A stretch of DNA of 37,468 nucleotides from Chloroflexota bacterium (lineage in GTDB: Bacteria > Chloroflexota > Dehalococcoidia > Lucifugimonadales > Australimonadaceae): the NCBI GenBank assembly GCA_002719775.1, contig PBEP01000016.1, positions 1 through 37,468 on the forward strand, in the 5' to 3' direction. Shown one piece after another: positions 24,300 through 32,830 of this stretch. A program made the position numbers and the translations under genes. Positions within the stretch are counted from its first letter, which is position 1, and each line of letters begins with the position of its first letter. The notes beneath the pieces were generated by a model. That model saw only the letters and a list, made by a program, of their open reading frames with translations. It searched no databases and had not been told where the DNA came from.

Positions 24300-25724
24300 T
24301 CACCCACTAATCGCAGGGCGCACACCAGCCCAGGGCTTTGCTTTTTCAAAAGCGGAACAGACGCCCAATACTTTAGATTCTTCCCACCGATGTCCAATTA
24401 CCTGCAAACCCACAGGCATTCCGTCACTATTAAAGCCGCAAGGAATGCTTGCTGCTGGATGTCCGCTCATATTAAATGGATAGCTAAACGGCGTAAAACC
24501 AAACCATGGGGGAACTTCAATGCCGCCAATAATTGATGGACGCTCTCCCACTTTAAATGCTGTAGTTGCCGTAGTAGGAGTAATAAGCACATCAAAAGTT
24601 GTCACAATTTTATCTATACGGTGCTTATGCCACTCTAATTCCCTTAATGCTAATGCCAATTGCGATGCAGTCCATCCAGTACCTCGTTTCAATTCACGCA
24701 GGAATGACGCACTCATTACTTCGGCATGAGACTCAATATACTTACTAAAATTTGCGAGCTGATCACTAATCCAAATAGTATCAAAAGTTTGAAGTATTAA
24801 TTCATGGTCTAGGTCTAAATCAATTTCGTGTACTTCTGCACCAAGATCCCTGAAAACCTTCATGGAAGAAGCTGTAATTTCCTGAACTTCTTTTTCCATT
24901 GGAGCTCCACCAAAATCAGGACTCCATCCCACCTTCAAGCCTTCAATGCCGGTTTCCAACTCTGATGAAAAATTTGGTACATTTTCTTTAATCGTTAGAG
25001 GATCTGATTCGTCAGGGCCAGCCATAACTTCTAATAAAATAGCTGAATCTCTAACGTTATTCGACAACGGACCATTTTGAGAAAACATTCGCCAACCACC
25101 AGGAGGGTAATAATTTCGAGCAACACGACTTTGAGTAGGCTTAATTCCAAAAACTCCGCAAAAACTTGCAGGAATCCTTATTGAACCGCCACCGTCGCTA
25201 CCAGAAGCAATCGGGTGCAATCCTGCTGCAAGTCCTGCTGTAGCTCCACCTGAAGAACCCCCTGATGTTTTGGAAATATCCCATGGGTTTCTACAAGCAT
25301 CTCCTAGGACATTCTCTGTAGTCGCAGAATGACCGAATTCTGGGGTGTTAGTTTTACCCAAAATGATAGCACCTGAGCTACGAATCCTAGATGCAGTTAG
25401 ATCGTCCACTTTTGGAATGTAATCTTCATGAATTTTAGACCCGAAAGTTGTTCTTAAACCTGCTGTTTCAGTTAAATCCTTAATCCCAATAGGAATACCG
25501 TGGAGAGGGCCAATATCACTTTTTTGTTGAATGTCTTGATCTGCCTTCAAAGCCTGATCTAATGCTTGATCACCATCCACTGTTAGGTAAGCGTTAATAG
25601 AGGGGTTGATTTGCTCAATCCTTCTTAGGAAAAACTCTGTCAGTTCAACGGATGAAATTTTTCGATCCGCGATTAGGCGTGTTAGTTGATGAGCTGGTGT
25701 GAAGGTTAATGCTTGATTATCCAT
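24300..25724 (-). CDS. Amidase (amidase-signature family)
   Basis: A 474-residue amidase-signature hydrolase with the Ser-cisSer-Lys triad: Lys82 in IPIGIKD, cis-Ser about 158 in TSGGSSGG, and nucleophile Ser181 in GSDGGGSIRIP. DACRNPWD and the C-terminal NMSGHPAASIPCGF are family-typical. It hydrolyses a carboxamide; the substrate cannot be read from sequence. It is not clearly GatA: no gatB is nearby and the tail differs. RBS AAGGAAG lies before the ATG. It is transcribed away from the second amidase unit across a gap of about 90 bp that contains the promoter of the latter. Confidence 0.88.
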   Translation of the reverse strand: MDNQALTFTPAHQLTRLIADRKISSVELTEFFLRRIEQINPSINAYLTVDGDQALDQALKADQDIQQKSDIGPLHGIPIGIKDLTETAGLRTTFGSKIHEDYIPKVDDLTASRIRSSGAIILGKTNTPEFGHSATTENVLGDACRNPWDISKTSGGSSGGATAGLAAGLHPIASGSDGGGSIRIPASFCGVFGIKPTQSRVARNYYPPGGWRMFSQNGPLSNNVRDSAILLEVMAGPDESDPLTIKENVPNFSSELETGIEGLKVGWSPDFGGAPMEKEVQEITASSMKVFRDLGAEVHEIDLDLDHELILQTFDTIWISDQLANFSKYIESHAEVMSASFLRELKRGTGWTASQLALALRELEWHKHRIDKIVTTFDVLITPTTATTAFKVGERPSIIGGIEVPPWFGFTPFSYPFNMSGHPAASIPCGFNSDGMPVGLQVIGHRWEESKVLGVCSAFEKAKPWAGVRPAISG

Positions 25725-25765
25725 AAAAACTTCCTTATAGAAGACATCTACTATTTGAACTATCG

Positions 25766-25794
25766 TTGACCTGTTTCATTGTTAGGCCTATGCT
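25766..25794 (+). promoter_or_regulatory. Sigma70-type promoter of the GatC-like/amidase unit
   Basis: TTGACC (25766-25771), a 17-nt spacer and TATGCT (25789-25794) lie 21 bp before the small ORF start codon. Hexamers and spacer length match those upstream of tRNA-Met. Confidence 0.65.
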
Positions 25795-25815
25795 CAACAA
25801 ATACTGGAGGCCTTT

Positions 25816-25986
25816 ATGAGCGAATCTTTCGAAACTATTCTCAAACATGCGGGATTAAATCTGCCCATTGATGAAATCAATCGACTTTCTCCTTACTTTG
25901 AGCTTTACAGCGAAACTTTAAAGCAACTTTATGAAGCAGACCTAACAGCTCATGAGCCTGCTAATCAATTTATAGCAGATAATTAG
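25816..25986 (+). CDS. Small GatC/AtzG-like amidase companion protein
   Basis: A 56-residue ORF with GGAGG 5 nt before its ATG and a strong promoter upstream. The sequence (FETILKHAGLNLPIDEINRL..., ending in EPANQF) has the layout of small helical partners of amidases, such as GatC-like and AtzG-like proteins: an AGL..P.DE start, an amphipathic helix, and a final 'EPA..F' that docks into the amidase. The amidase gene follows after 47 bp. By analogy with AtzG-AtzE it may stabilise or complete the active site of that amidase. The family assignment rests on pattern and context only. Confidence 0.7.
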   Translation: MSESFETILKHAGLNLPIDEINRLSPYFELYSETLKQLYEADLTAHEPANQFIADN

Positions 25987-26033
25987 CCATCAACGTAAGT
26001 TTTTTTTAATTAATGAATCAATGAGGAATATAG

Positions 26034-27425
26034 ATGCCCAATTCTTTACATTTTATGACAATTGCTGAAGCAAGTAAGCTGATCGCGAACAAAGAACTAT
26101 CGCCTGTTACTCTCACTGAGTCCTTCCTTGAACGAATAGAAGCTCTGGATGGCAGTCTAAAGTCTTATGTTACTTTGTTAAAAGATGAAGCTATGCACGA
26201 AGCCTTAGTAGCTGAAAAAGATATAAATAATGGGGACTACAAGGGCCCGATGCACGGTATCCCTATTGGGGTGAAAGACCTATACGATACAAAAGGGATA
26301 AGAACTACTGGGCAGTCTAAGGTTCTTGAAAATAGGGTTCCTCTGGAAGATTCGACTGTTGTAGCAAAATTGAAAAGTGCTGGCGCTATTACCTTGGGTA
26401 AACTTTCAATGTGGGAATTCGCTCTGGGAGGTCCAGACACAAGTATTTTTGAAATTTCACGAAACCCATGGAACCTTGATAGACAACCTGGCGGATCTTC
26501 TAGCGGCTCGGGAACGGCAGTAGCAGCGGGTTTATGTATGGGAGCTCTGGGTTCTGATACTGGTGGTTCTATAAGGATTCCCGCAGCTTTCTGCGGAATT
26601 GTCGGATTAAAACCTACTTATGGTCGAGTCAGCCGCCGTGGTGTCCTGCCTCTAGCTTGGTCTCTGGATCATTGTGGTCCTATGGCATGGACAGTGGAAG
26701 ATACTGCTTTAATGCTTCAAGCGTTTGCCGGCCATGATCACTTAGACAAAACTTCTGTGAACATTGATGTGCCAGATTACACGTTTAACCTTGCAAAAAG
26801 TCTAAAAGGTTTGAAAGTTGGTATTCCCAGGCATTATATTAACTCACCATTAGTGGGAACTGACTCAGATGTCATTGATTCGTTTGATTCTGGTTTAGCC
26901 TTACTTGCAGATCTCGGTGCTGAAATTGTTGAAATTGAGATACCTAGTCTTGCATACGCTACAACTGCAAACACTTTGATTATGATCGCGGAAGCATTTT
27001 CATACCACAGGGAAAATTTAATTAGCCAGCCAGAAAATTATGGGGATAGCGTTCGAGGAAGCTTTATCCTAGGAGGCACATATACCTCTGGCGATTACCA
27101 ACGTGCGCTAAGGGCTAGATCAATAATTAGGGATGAGTTTAAAGCCATTTTAAAGGAAGTAGACATTATAGCTACGCCTTCACAATCCGCACCTGCAGGC
27201 CCCTTTAACTTCGACCTGCTTGCTTTGCTCATGACCCCCAATTATTGGGCACCCTACAATGAAACAGGGATGCCAGCTATTTCTGTGCCTTCGGGTTTCA
27301 GCAGTGATGGAATGCCAATCGGCATTCAATTTGCAGGCAGACCTTTTGAAGAAACTACCGTTTTAAACGTTGGACATGTTTTTCAAACATCTAGAGGACT
27401 CTTGGATAATAGGCCAATACTATGA
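26034..27425 (+). CDS. Amidase (amidase-signature family), partner of the GatC-like protein
   Basis: A 463-residue amidase-signature enzyme. Lys81 (IPIGVKD), the cis-Ser region PGGSSSGSG (152-160) and nucleophile Ser179 in GSDTGGSIRIP make the Ser-cisSer-Lys triad; ALGGPDTSIFEISRNPWN and GLKPTYGRVS are GatA/AtzE-like. AGGAA precedes the ATG at 26034. It is cotranscribed with the small companion. Without gatB in view, a Glu-tRNA amidotransferase role is unlikely; catabolic hydrolysis of an amide or carboxybiuret-like compound is more plausible. It shares only family motifs with the divergent amidase at 24300-25724, so the two are not a recent duplication. Confidence 0.88.
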   Translation: MPNSLHFMTIAEASKLIANKELSPVTLTESFLERIEALDGSLKSYVTLLKDEAMHEALVAEKDINNGDYKGPMHGIPIGVKDLYDTKGIRTTGQSKVLENRVPLEDSTVVAKLKSAGAITLGKLSMWEFALGGPDTSIFEISRNPWNLDRQPGGSSSGSGTAVAAGLCMGALGSDTGGSIRIPAAFCGIVGLKPTYGRVSRRGVLPLAWSLDHCGPMAWTVEDTALMLQAFAGHDHLDKTSVNIDVPDYTFNLAKSLKGLKVGIPRHYINSPLVGTDSDVIDSFDSGLALLADLGAEIVEIEIPSLAYATTANTLIMIAEAFSYHRENLISQPENYGDSVRGSFILGGTYTSGDYQRALRARSIIRDEFKAILKEVDIIATPSQSAPAGPFNFDLLALLMTPNYWAPYNETGMPAISVPSGFSSDGMPIGIQFAGRPFEETTVLNVGHVFQTSRGLLDNRPIL

Positions 27426-27429
27426 CGTA

Positions 27430-27464
27430 CTAAAAAGATGAGTTTGTAAGTCTTTTTAGCAATT
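27430..27464. terminator. Possible bidirectional terminator between convergent genes
   Basis: CTAAAAAGA (27430-27438) and TCTTTTTAG (27451-27459) form a perfect 9-bp inverted repeat with a 12-nt loop, followed on the plus strand by a T-rich stretch. It lies between the amidase stop and the convergent dehydratase stop, which are only 4 bp apart, so the hairpin is inside the dehydratase 3' coding end. The stem is AT-rich and weak, so this is tentative. Confidence 0.4.
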
Positions 27465-29283
27465 TTAAGGAGAGTTCTTGGTCGTATTCTTTAAGCGAAC
27501 TCAATAGGGATTTTAGTTCGCCTTTTGCGATTTTCGTATTAACAGTATTAACGCGAAATACAGATGCGTGAGAAGTGTTGGTAAATTGCTCTGTTTCACC
27601 AATTAGTTTTTCATAAATTTTCTCACCAGGCCTCTTCCCGACGTATTCAATACTAATATCTACCCCAGGCCTTAATCCTCTTAGACGAATCAGTCGATGG
27701 GCTAATTGATCAATACTAATGGGTTCACCCATATCCAACATGAATAATTCTCCAGTATTCGCGTTTGCTGCAGCTTGAATCATCAACTTCACTGCTTCTG
27801 AAATACTCATAAAATATCTCTTCATGTCTTTATGGGTAACGGTCACGGGACCTCCATTGTCAATTTGCTGTTCAAAGGTGGGCACTACGCTACCCCTCGA
27901 TCTCAATACATTTCCAAATCGGACTGCAGAAAATACGGTTCTTTGTTGCCGGGTTTGATTATTTTGAAGGATGATCATTTCAGCGAGTCTTTTGGTTGCG
28001 CCCATCACGCTAGAGGGTTCCACTGCTTTATCAGTTGATACTAGTACAAACCTTTCTGAGCCGAATTGGCTAGCCGCTTCTGCGATTGTCATTGTTCCTG
28101 AAACGTTGATCTTTATTGCTTCTAAGGGATAGGTTTGCATTAAAGGCACATGCTTATATGCTGCAGCGTGAAATACAACATCAGGTAAATTGTTTTGGAA
28201 CACGGACGTAACTGTACTTTTATCAGTGATGTCTGCGATGACTGGTACTAATTCTCCTTTTCCTTGGAAAGTGTTCTTAAGATCGAACAATCCAGACTCA
28301 TTATTGTCTAGGGCTATAATTTTCTTAGGTTCTAATTCTGCTAATTGTGCACAAAGTTCTGATCCAATTGAACCCGCAGCACCAGTCACTAAAACTACCC
28401 TTCCCTGTATTATTCCCATGCAAGCATTATGGTCAATTATTGCCTGTCCTCTTCCAAGTAAATCTTCTGCTGTTACATCTCTCAAAGGAAGTCCGAGTTG
28501 ATCACCTTCAACGAAAGAGAGAAGGTTTGGAATTGATTTAATTGCTGCATTTGTACTTTCACAGATTTCAAGAATTTTCTGGAAATTGAAATCGTCTATA
28601 TTGATCATCGCTATAGCAATTAAATCCACTGAATATCGGTTGACTACATCGCTGATGTCACTCCTGGTTCCTAGAACTGAAACGCCTCGCACACGCATAT
28701 TTTTTTTACTTAGATCGTCGTCTATATAGCCGACGAGTTGGTATTGCCCTTTCAGGTTTTCTTGGATAGCACCGCCCACCATATTCCCAGCTTGACCTGC
28801 ACCAATAATGAGAACTTTTTTGGATCCCTCAAATGAAGTTCTGGTCAAATTATTCAACAATGGAGGGAAATAGCGTATAAAAAGGAAACCTACAAGAGCA
28901 AAGAATCCTGCAAGAAGAATGGTACCCAAAGGTAATTGTCTTTCACCGGGGTAAATTAAATCAGTTAAGGCCACTGCTGAAGTAGCAACAGCTGCAGATA
29001 AAGATACAGGCACAACTTCTGTTGTAGCCGCGTATTGCCATATTCGATGATATAAACCAAAAACGTAGTTAGTTATTAAAAAGACCAAAATGGCGATGGG
29101 CAGCAATTCGAAAAGACCATCCAGCCATTGCTGTGGTGGTCTTCCAGCAAATCGTGCTGGAAGGGCTAAATAGAAAGATAAGGCGACTATCAGTCCATCT
29201 AGTACCATCAAATAACCAGAACGTTTAAGTACAGAAACGCTAAGTAAAGTGCTAAATGGTTTTCCAGTAAAAATTTTACTCAC
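27430..29283 (-). CDS. Membrane nucleotide-sugar 4,6-dehydratase (PglF/WbpM/CapD family)
   Basis: A 617-residue protein with about four N-terminal membrane helices (25-140), a first Rossmann-like domain (LIIGAGQAGNM, 158-168) and a second, catalytic SDR domain (VTGAAGSIGSEL, 299-310). STDKA (416-420) and Met427-x3-Lys431 replace the usual Tyr-x3-Lys, as is typical of PglF/WbpM. Members convert UDP-GlcNAc to UDP-4-keto-6-deoxy-GlcNAc at the inner face of the membrane. With a sugar aminotransferase, PglD-like and PglC-like proteins in the locus to the left, a bacillosamine-type route is complete on paper. GTG start at 29283, directly after an in-frame TAG; SD is weak. Confidence 0.88.
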   Translation of the reverse strand: MSKIFTGKPFSTLLSVSVLKRSGYLMVLDGLIVALSFYLALPARFAGRPPQQWLDGLFELLPIAILVFLITNYVFGLYHRIWQYAATTEVVPVSLSAAVATSAVALTDLIYPGERQLPLGTILLAGFFALVGFLFIRYFPPLLNNLTRTSFEGSKKVLIIGAGQAGNMVGGAIQENLKGQYQLVGYIDDDLSKKNMRVRGVSVLGTRSDISDVVNRYSVDLIAIAMINIDDFNFQKILEICESTNAAIKSIPNLLSFVEGDQLGLPLRDVTAEDLLGRGQAIIDHNACMGIIQGRVVLVTGAAGSIGSELCAQLAELEPKKIIALDNNESGLFDLKNTFQGKGELVPVIADITDKSTVTSVFQNNLPDVVFHAAAYKHVPLMQTYPLEAIKINVSGTMTIAEAASQFGSERFVLVSTDKAVEPSSVMGATKRLAEMIILQNNQTRQQRTVFSAVRFGNVLRSRGSVVPTFEQQIDNGGPVTVTHKDMKRYFMSISEAVKLMIQAAANANTGELFMLDMGEPISIDQLAHRLIRLRGLRPGVDISIEYVGKRPGEKIYEKLIGETEQFTNTSHASVFRVNTVNTKIAKGELKSLLSSLKEYDQELSLKLLKRLTNSSF

Positions 29284-29351
29284 CTATATAAAAGTTTGTT
29301 TATTCTACTCCTCTAAGATGTTCACTAGCATCGTTTTACAACACAACTAAT

Positions 29352-31034
29352 TTGAGCGATTGGCCTCAGCAACATAAAATAAGCTTAAAAGAGGTGAATG
29401 CTTTGATAAATAGCAATGATCTTAGCCCAGATAGCATATTCCTGAATGCTTCTGGACTCATAACGATGGCTGGAACGCCCTTATTTGACCGTAACCTGAC
29501 GGCTATAGCGGTCCGGAATGGGACTATAGTCGCAATAGGCGATGATGAGTCAATTATGAAAATAGGGGCCCAATCAAAAGTTTTCAATTTCAATCAGTCA
29601 GTTGTAATGCCAGGTTTAGTGGATTCTCATAACCACTTTCTGGGCACTGCACTAGGCTGGGAAAGGTTGCAATTAGAAGAGGCTCGTTCAATTGAAGAAA
29701 TTTTGTCCTTAATTGAATCTCGAATAAATGAAATAAACCCAGGTGATTGGGTTTTATGTTCATCACGATGGCACGAAACCAAATTAAAAGAAGGACGGCT
29801 GCCAACTGCTCAAGAGCTCGATAAAGTATCGCCACACAACCCCATCTACTTACCAAGAGGGGGCCACGTAGTAGTTACTAATAGCAAAGGCTTAAAGCTG
29901 GCAGGTATAAGTGAAGATGCTCTTAATCCTGAAGGAGGAGAGTACGTAAGAGACTCATCTGGGCATTTAACCGGTATGCTTTTAGAGCGCCCAGCATTCA
30001 TCAAACTATCACGACTGCTCCCCAAGCCTACTGACAGGGATCGTGAGCATGCTTTGCGAAAAGGTATAGCAAAATACAACGAATGTGGGATTACCGCTGT
30101 GCGAGACCCAGCACTTACTGAACCCGAGGTTCGTGCCTTTAAATCTGTGATCCCTGATATGGAATCCATGCGGGCAAGTATGCTACTTAGAGTAGACCTA
30201 AGTAAGAATGCTATTGAAAGAAGAAAGTGGATAGATAATCTGGGTGATAGCTTAGATTCTAAAACCAACTGGCTAGACGTTTGGGGACTAAAAGTTGGAA
30301 TTGATGGAGGCGTTGAGGGAGGATTCTTTTTCGAACCTTACGCTAACAATTCCAACTTCAGAGGTTTACCACTCACGGATGAGGAAAACCTTTTCGACAT
30401 TATTAACCAAGCACAAGAAATTGGATGGAAAATAGGTGTTCACGTAGTTGGTGACGCTGCCATGCAGATGGTCCTAGAAGCCTTTGAAAAAGTTGATTCA
30501 AAGTCTGGTGTTGGCGTAGGAGGAAATGCGCTTGAGCATGCATTTTCTCCCGTAGAAGGTTCAATCCAAAGAACCAAAGATTTAGGTTTAGGGGTTACCC
30601 TTCAACATGCTCTTGTTTATGCGTTGGGTGGGAATATGTGTACTTATTGGGGGGAACAACGTGCTTCGGACTGCACACCTTCAAAAGCTTGGATAGACTC
30701 AGGAACTCTAGTAGGAGCTGGAACTGATTCTCCTGTTACTAATTATGATCCTTGGTTGAATATATACGGCTTTGCCACACGCGATACAGAAGTAGCTGGA
30801 GTCCTCGGGCCCCAGCATAGAATTTCTATACCCGAGACACTACAAGCTTATACAATGGGATCTGCAAAGATTCTTAGGATGGATGACTCTATCGGGAGTT
30901 TAGAGGTTAACAAGGCTGCAGATTTCATATGCCTCGATCGTAATCCAATGGAAGTAACCGTCGATGCAGTTAAGTCTACTAAAGTTGCTAAAACTATTGT
31001 TGCTGGCAAGGTGGTATTTGATGGGTCTGGCTAG
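29352..31034 (+). CDS. YtcJ-like metal-dependent amidohydrolase
   Basis: A roughly 560-residue amidohydrolase-superfamily enzyme (Amidohydro_3). Metal-binding HNH in PGLVDSHNHF (His93, His95), IDGGVEGG, HVVGDAAM, LEHAF and GAGTDSPV follow in family order; the C-terminal ADFICLDRNPM and AKTIVAGKVVFDG rebuild the small beta-sandwich. Relatives hydrolyse amides, formamides or cyclic imides, but substrates are mostly unknown. The start is uncertain: TTG at 29352 has no clear SD, and a GTG 15 codons later is an alternative. The N-terminal beta-sandwich needs sequence from about residue 27, so the gene cannot start much further downstream. Divergent from the dehydratase. Confidence 0.86.
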   Translation: MSDWPQQHKISLKEVNALINSNDLSPDSIFLNASGLITMAGTPLFDRNLTAIAVRNGTIVAIGDDESIMKIGAQSKVFNFNQSVVMPGLVDSHNHFLGTALGWERLQLEEARSIEEILSLIESRINEINPGDWVLCSSRWHETKLKEGRLPTAQELDKVSPHNPIYLPRGGHVVVTNSKGLKLAGISEDALNPEGGEYVRDSSGHLTGMLLERPAFIKLSRLLPKPTDRDREHALRKGIAKYNECGITAVRDPALTEPEVRAFKSVIPDMESMRASMLLRVDLSKNAIERRKWIDNLGDSLDSKTNWLDVWGLKVGIDGGVEGGFFFEPYANNSNFRGLPLTDEENLFDIINQAQEIGWKIGVHVVGDAAMQMVLEAFEKVDSKSGVGVGGNALEHAFSPVEGSIQRTKDLGLGVTLQHALVYALGGNMCTYWGEQRASDCTPSKAWIDSGTLVGAGTDSPVTNYDPWLNIYGFATRDTEVAGVLGPQHRISIPETLQAYTMGSAKILRMDDSIGSLEVNKAADFICLDRNPMEVTVDAVKSTKVAKTIVAGKVVFDGSG

Positions 31035-31083
31035 AGTTTAATGAAGTTTATAAAAATCTAATTCCATAGGAAATTTCTGAAAT

Positions 31084-32379
31084 ATGTCTTCTTTTTTAAG
31101 TAAAAGAACCGAATTCCTGTCAGTACTTAAAAACAAAGATTATCGCCTTTATTATTCAGGCTTGTTGATTAGTGTTTCTGGGTATCAAATGCTTTTGTTC
31201 ACGCTTGGGTGGGCTGCATATGAATTAACAAATGACGTTTTTTCCCTCGGTTTAGTTGCAGGATCTCAAGCTATACCTTCATTGATATTAAATCTATTTG
31301 GTGGCGCATTGGCTGACAGATGGAATCAACGGTACTTGATTATTGCAGGAGAGGCAGCAGCAGCAGTTTTAGTCGCAATTCTTGCAATCATTGTGCTTTT
31401 TTTTGCTGTTCAATTCTGGCACATTCTAGTAATTAGCACCCTAATTGCTATAGCTCTCGGATTTGATCAACCTGCACGTAGAGTAATTTGGTCATTCATG
31501 GTACCTAAAGCCCAATACCCTCATGCAATATCACTAAACCAAATGGTTTGGAATTCAACCAGAGTTTATGCTCCAGGTATAGCAGGAGCCCTTATTGCAA
31601 CTATTGATTCGGTATACAAATCGTCAACTTTTGGAATAGCAATAAGCCTTTTCATAACATCAATTAGCTTCCTAGTGATGTCACTTTGTATAGTATATGT
31701 AAAATTAAATGCTTCTAAAAAGTCCGAAGGTGGTACTTTGGTTCAGGAAGTTTTAGAAGGATTTAATTTCGTTTTCAAAAACTCTATTTTTGCTTATTTA
31801 CTTGCCCTATCGCTTGCGGTAGGCTTCCTTGGATTATCATTTGCGATTCTGCTCCCTGCTTTCACGGTAGAGTATTTAGAGGGAGGGCCTGCGGTCGTAG
31901 GCCTTCTAACTACAGTAATCGGTGTAGGGGGAGTATTAGGTGCAATTACAATTGCATCATTTTCGTTCCTGCAATCAAAGGGTGTCTTCCTCATATTGTC
32001 TGCAGTTTTTACAGGCCTATCCATTGCTCTTTTCTCTTTAATCACAGCTGGAACCGGCAGTTTGACACTGAGCCTTCTAATAGCTGGATGTATTGGATTT
32101 ATAGTTTCAGCATTTAGTATCGCCAATGGAACTTCCATCAATATGCTGGTTCCAGATGAGTTCAGAGGAAGGCTAGTAAGCCTTAGAAGTATCACTTACA
32201 GTCTCATACCACTTGGTGGCTTATTCCTTGCTTCTTTGGCTAGTTTCGTAGGTGTCCGAAATTCAGTTCTCATAGCGGGTATTACCCTTATAGTCATCTC
32301 ATTGGGGATTTACTTATTAAGCAAACAAATAAGGATCCTAGATTCTCTTATAAAGCGTTCTAAATTTTCCTCTAACTGA
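31084..32379 (+). CDS. MFS transporter (MFS_3/EntS-like)
   Basis: A 431-residue membrane protein with about 11-12 hydrophobic segments. Motif A appears as GGALADRWNQR between TM2 and TM3, and the second half begins after a cytoplasmic loop (KLNASKKSEGG...). The GFDQPARRVIWSFMVP and NGTSINMLVPDEFRGRLVS segments match MFS_3 exporters. It is a proton-coupled secondary transporter; the direction is probably export by family. It follows the amidohydrolase by 49 bp on the same strand and may form an operon, so it may move that enzyme's substrate or product. The substrate is not inferable. Confidence 0.86.
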   Translation: MSSFLSKRTEFLSVLKNKDYRLYYSGLLISVSGYQMLLFTLGWAAYELTNDVFSLGLVAGSQAIPSLILNLFGGALADRWNQRYLIIAGEAAAAVLVAILAIIVLFFAVQFWHILVISTLIAIALGFDQPARRVIWSFMVPKAQYPHAISLNQMVWNSTRVYAPGIAGALIATIDSVYKSSTFGIAISLFITSISFLVMSLCIVYVKLNASKKSEGGTLVQEVLEGFNFVFKNSIFAYLLALSLAVGFLGLSFAILLPAFTVEYLEGGPAVVGLLTTVIGVGGVLGAITIASFSFLQSKGVFLILSAVFTGLSIALFSLITAGTGSLTLSLLIAGCIGFIVSAFSIANGTSINMLVPDEFRGRLVSLRSITYSLIPLGGLFLASLASFVGVRNSVLIAGITLIVISLGIYLLSKQIRILDSLIKRSKFSSN

Positions 32380-32436
32380 CAAGAGGTCAAATTACTCTAT
32401 CGCATTTGGCCAGAGTTTTTAAAGTTAAGAAAAATA

Positions 32437-32482
32437 TAGCGCCAAAAATCAAAGCCTAAGTCAGCTTCAACTAATGGCGCTA
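32437..32482 (-). terminator. Possible terminator of the zinc-ribbon gene
   Basis: An 8-bp perfect inverted repeat, TAGCGCCA/TGGCGCTA, encloses a 30-nt loop that can form a smaller AAGC/GCTT hairpin. On the minus strand it is followed by the T-rich TATTTTTCTT. It lies 28 bp after the stop of the small zinc-ribbon gene, in the gap to the convergent MFS gene. The long loop lowers confidence. Confidence 0.35.
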
Positions 32483-32509
32483 ATAATCAGCAGTACTGCT
32501 TAATGGTAT

Positions 32510-32659
32510 TTAACGAATGCGAGCGGTCTTAGTTCCACAAGTACCGCATACACCTCGCTCCATAGTTCGACCGTTCTTCGTCGGCTTATCGTCCTTAGAC
32601 ACGCTATTAGGCACTCGCGCAGCCCTGCATTTCACACAATAGTGCTCGTTCGCTTCCAT
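32510..32659 (-). CDS. Small four-cysteine zinc-ribbon protein (DUF5679-like)
   Basis: A 49-residue ORF with a strong SD (GGAGGT, about 8 nt before ATG). It has Y-C8-x2-C11-R and C38-x2-C41, a zinc-ribbon pattern, with a basic middle (DDKPTKNGRTMERG). The layout YCVKCR...NGR....G.C..CGTK matches the short DUF5679 proteins found in Chloroflexota and some other bacteria; function unknown. The size and basic character would suit a ribosome- or nucleic-acid-associated protein. It lies downstream of typA on the same strand with a 171-bp spacer and probably has its own promoter there. Confidence 0.8.
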   Translation of the reverse strand: MEANEHYCVKCRAARVPNSVSKDDKPTKNGRTMERGVCGTCGTKTARIR

Positions 32660-32767
32660 GGCTTTTGACCTCCAAGTTATACTACCCAAGTTATATATCG
32701 GCTTTTACCGTATATTGGGTCTAACGATAGTCACATTAGCCGTACTTGTGAAGTGATTGGAATGAAT

Positions 32768-32794
32768 TTAAATAGCAATTATTTAGCTATTTAA
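32768..32794. other. AT-rich inverted repeat between typA and the zinc-ribbon gene
   Basis: TTAAATAGC and GCTATTTAA form a 9-bp perfect inverted repeat with a 9-nt loop, 37 bp beyond the typA stop. It could end the typA transcript, but no T-tract follows on the minus strand. Alternatively it is a regulator site. The rest of the gap (32660-32830) shows only AT-rich sequence and the SD of the zinc-ribbon gene. Confidence 0.3.
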
Positions 32795-32830
32795 TGATTT
32801 TTACCATTTATTCATCAATTATTTATGAAT

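Noticed and set aside
26034-27425. GatA of Glu-tRNA(Gln) amidotransferase
   Set aside because: A GatC-like partner is present but no gatB is nearby, and the small protein is only 56 residues; a catabolic amidase pair fits better.
29846-30268. 140-residue minus-strand ORF
   Set aside because: Antisense to the amidohydrolase, Ser-rich low-complexity translation typical of a shadow frame.
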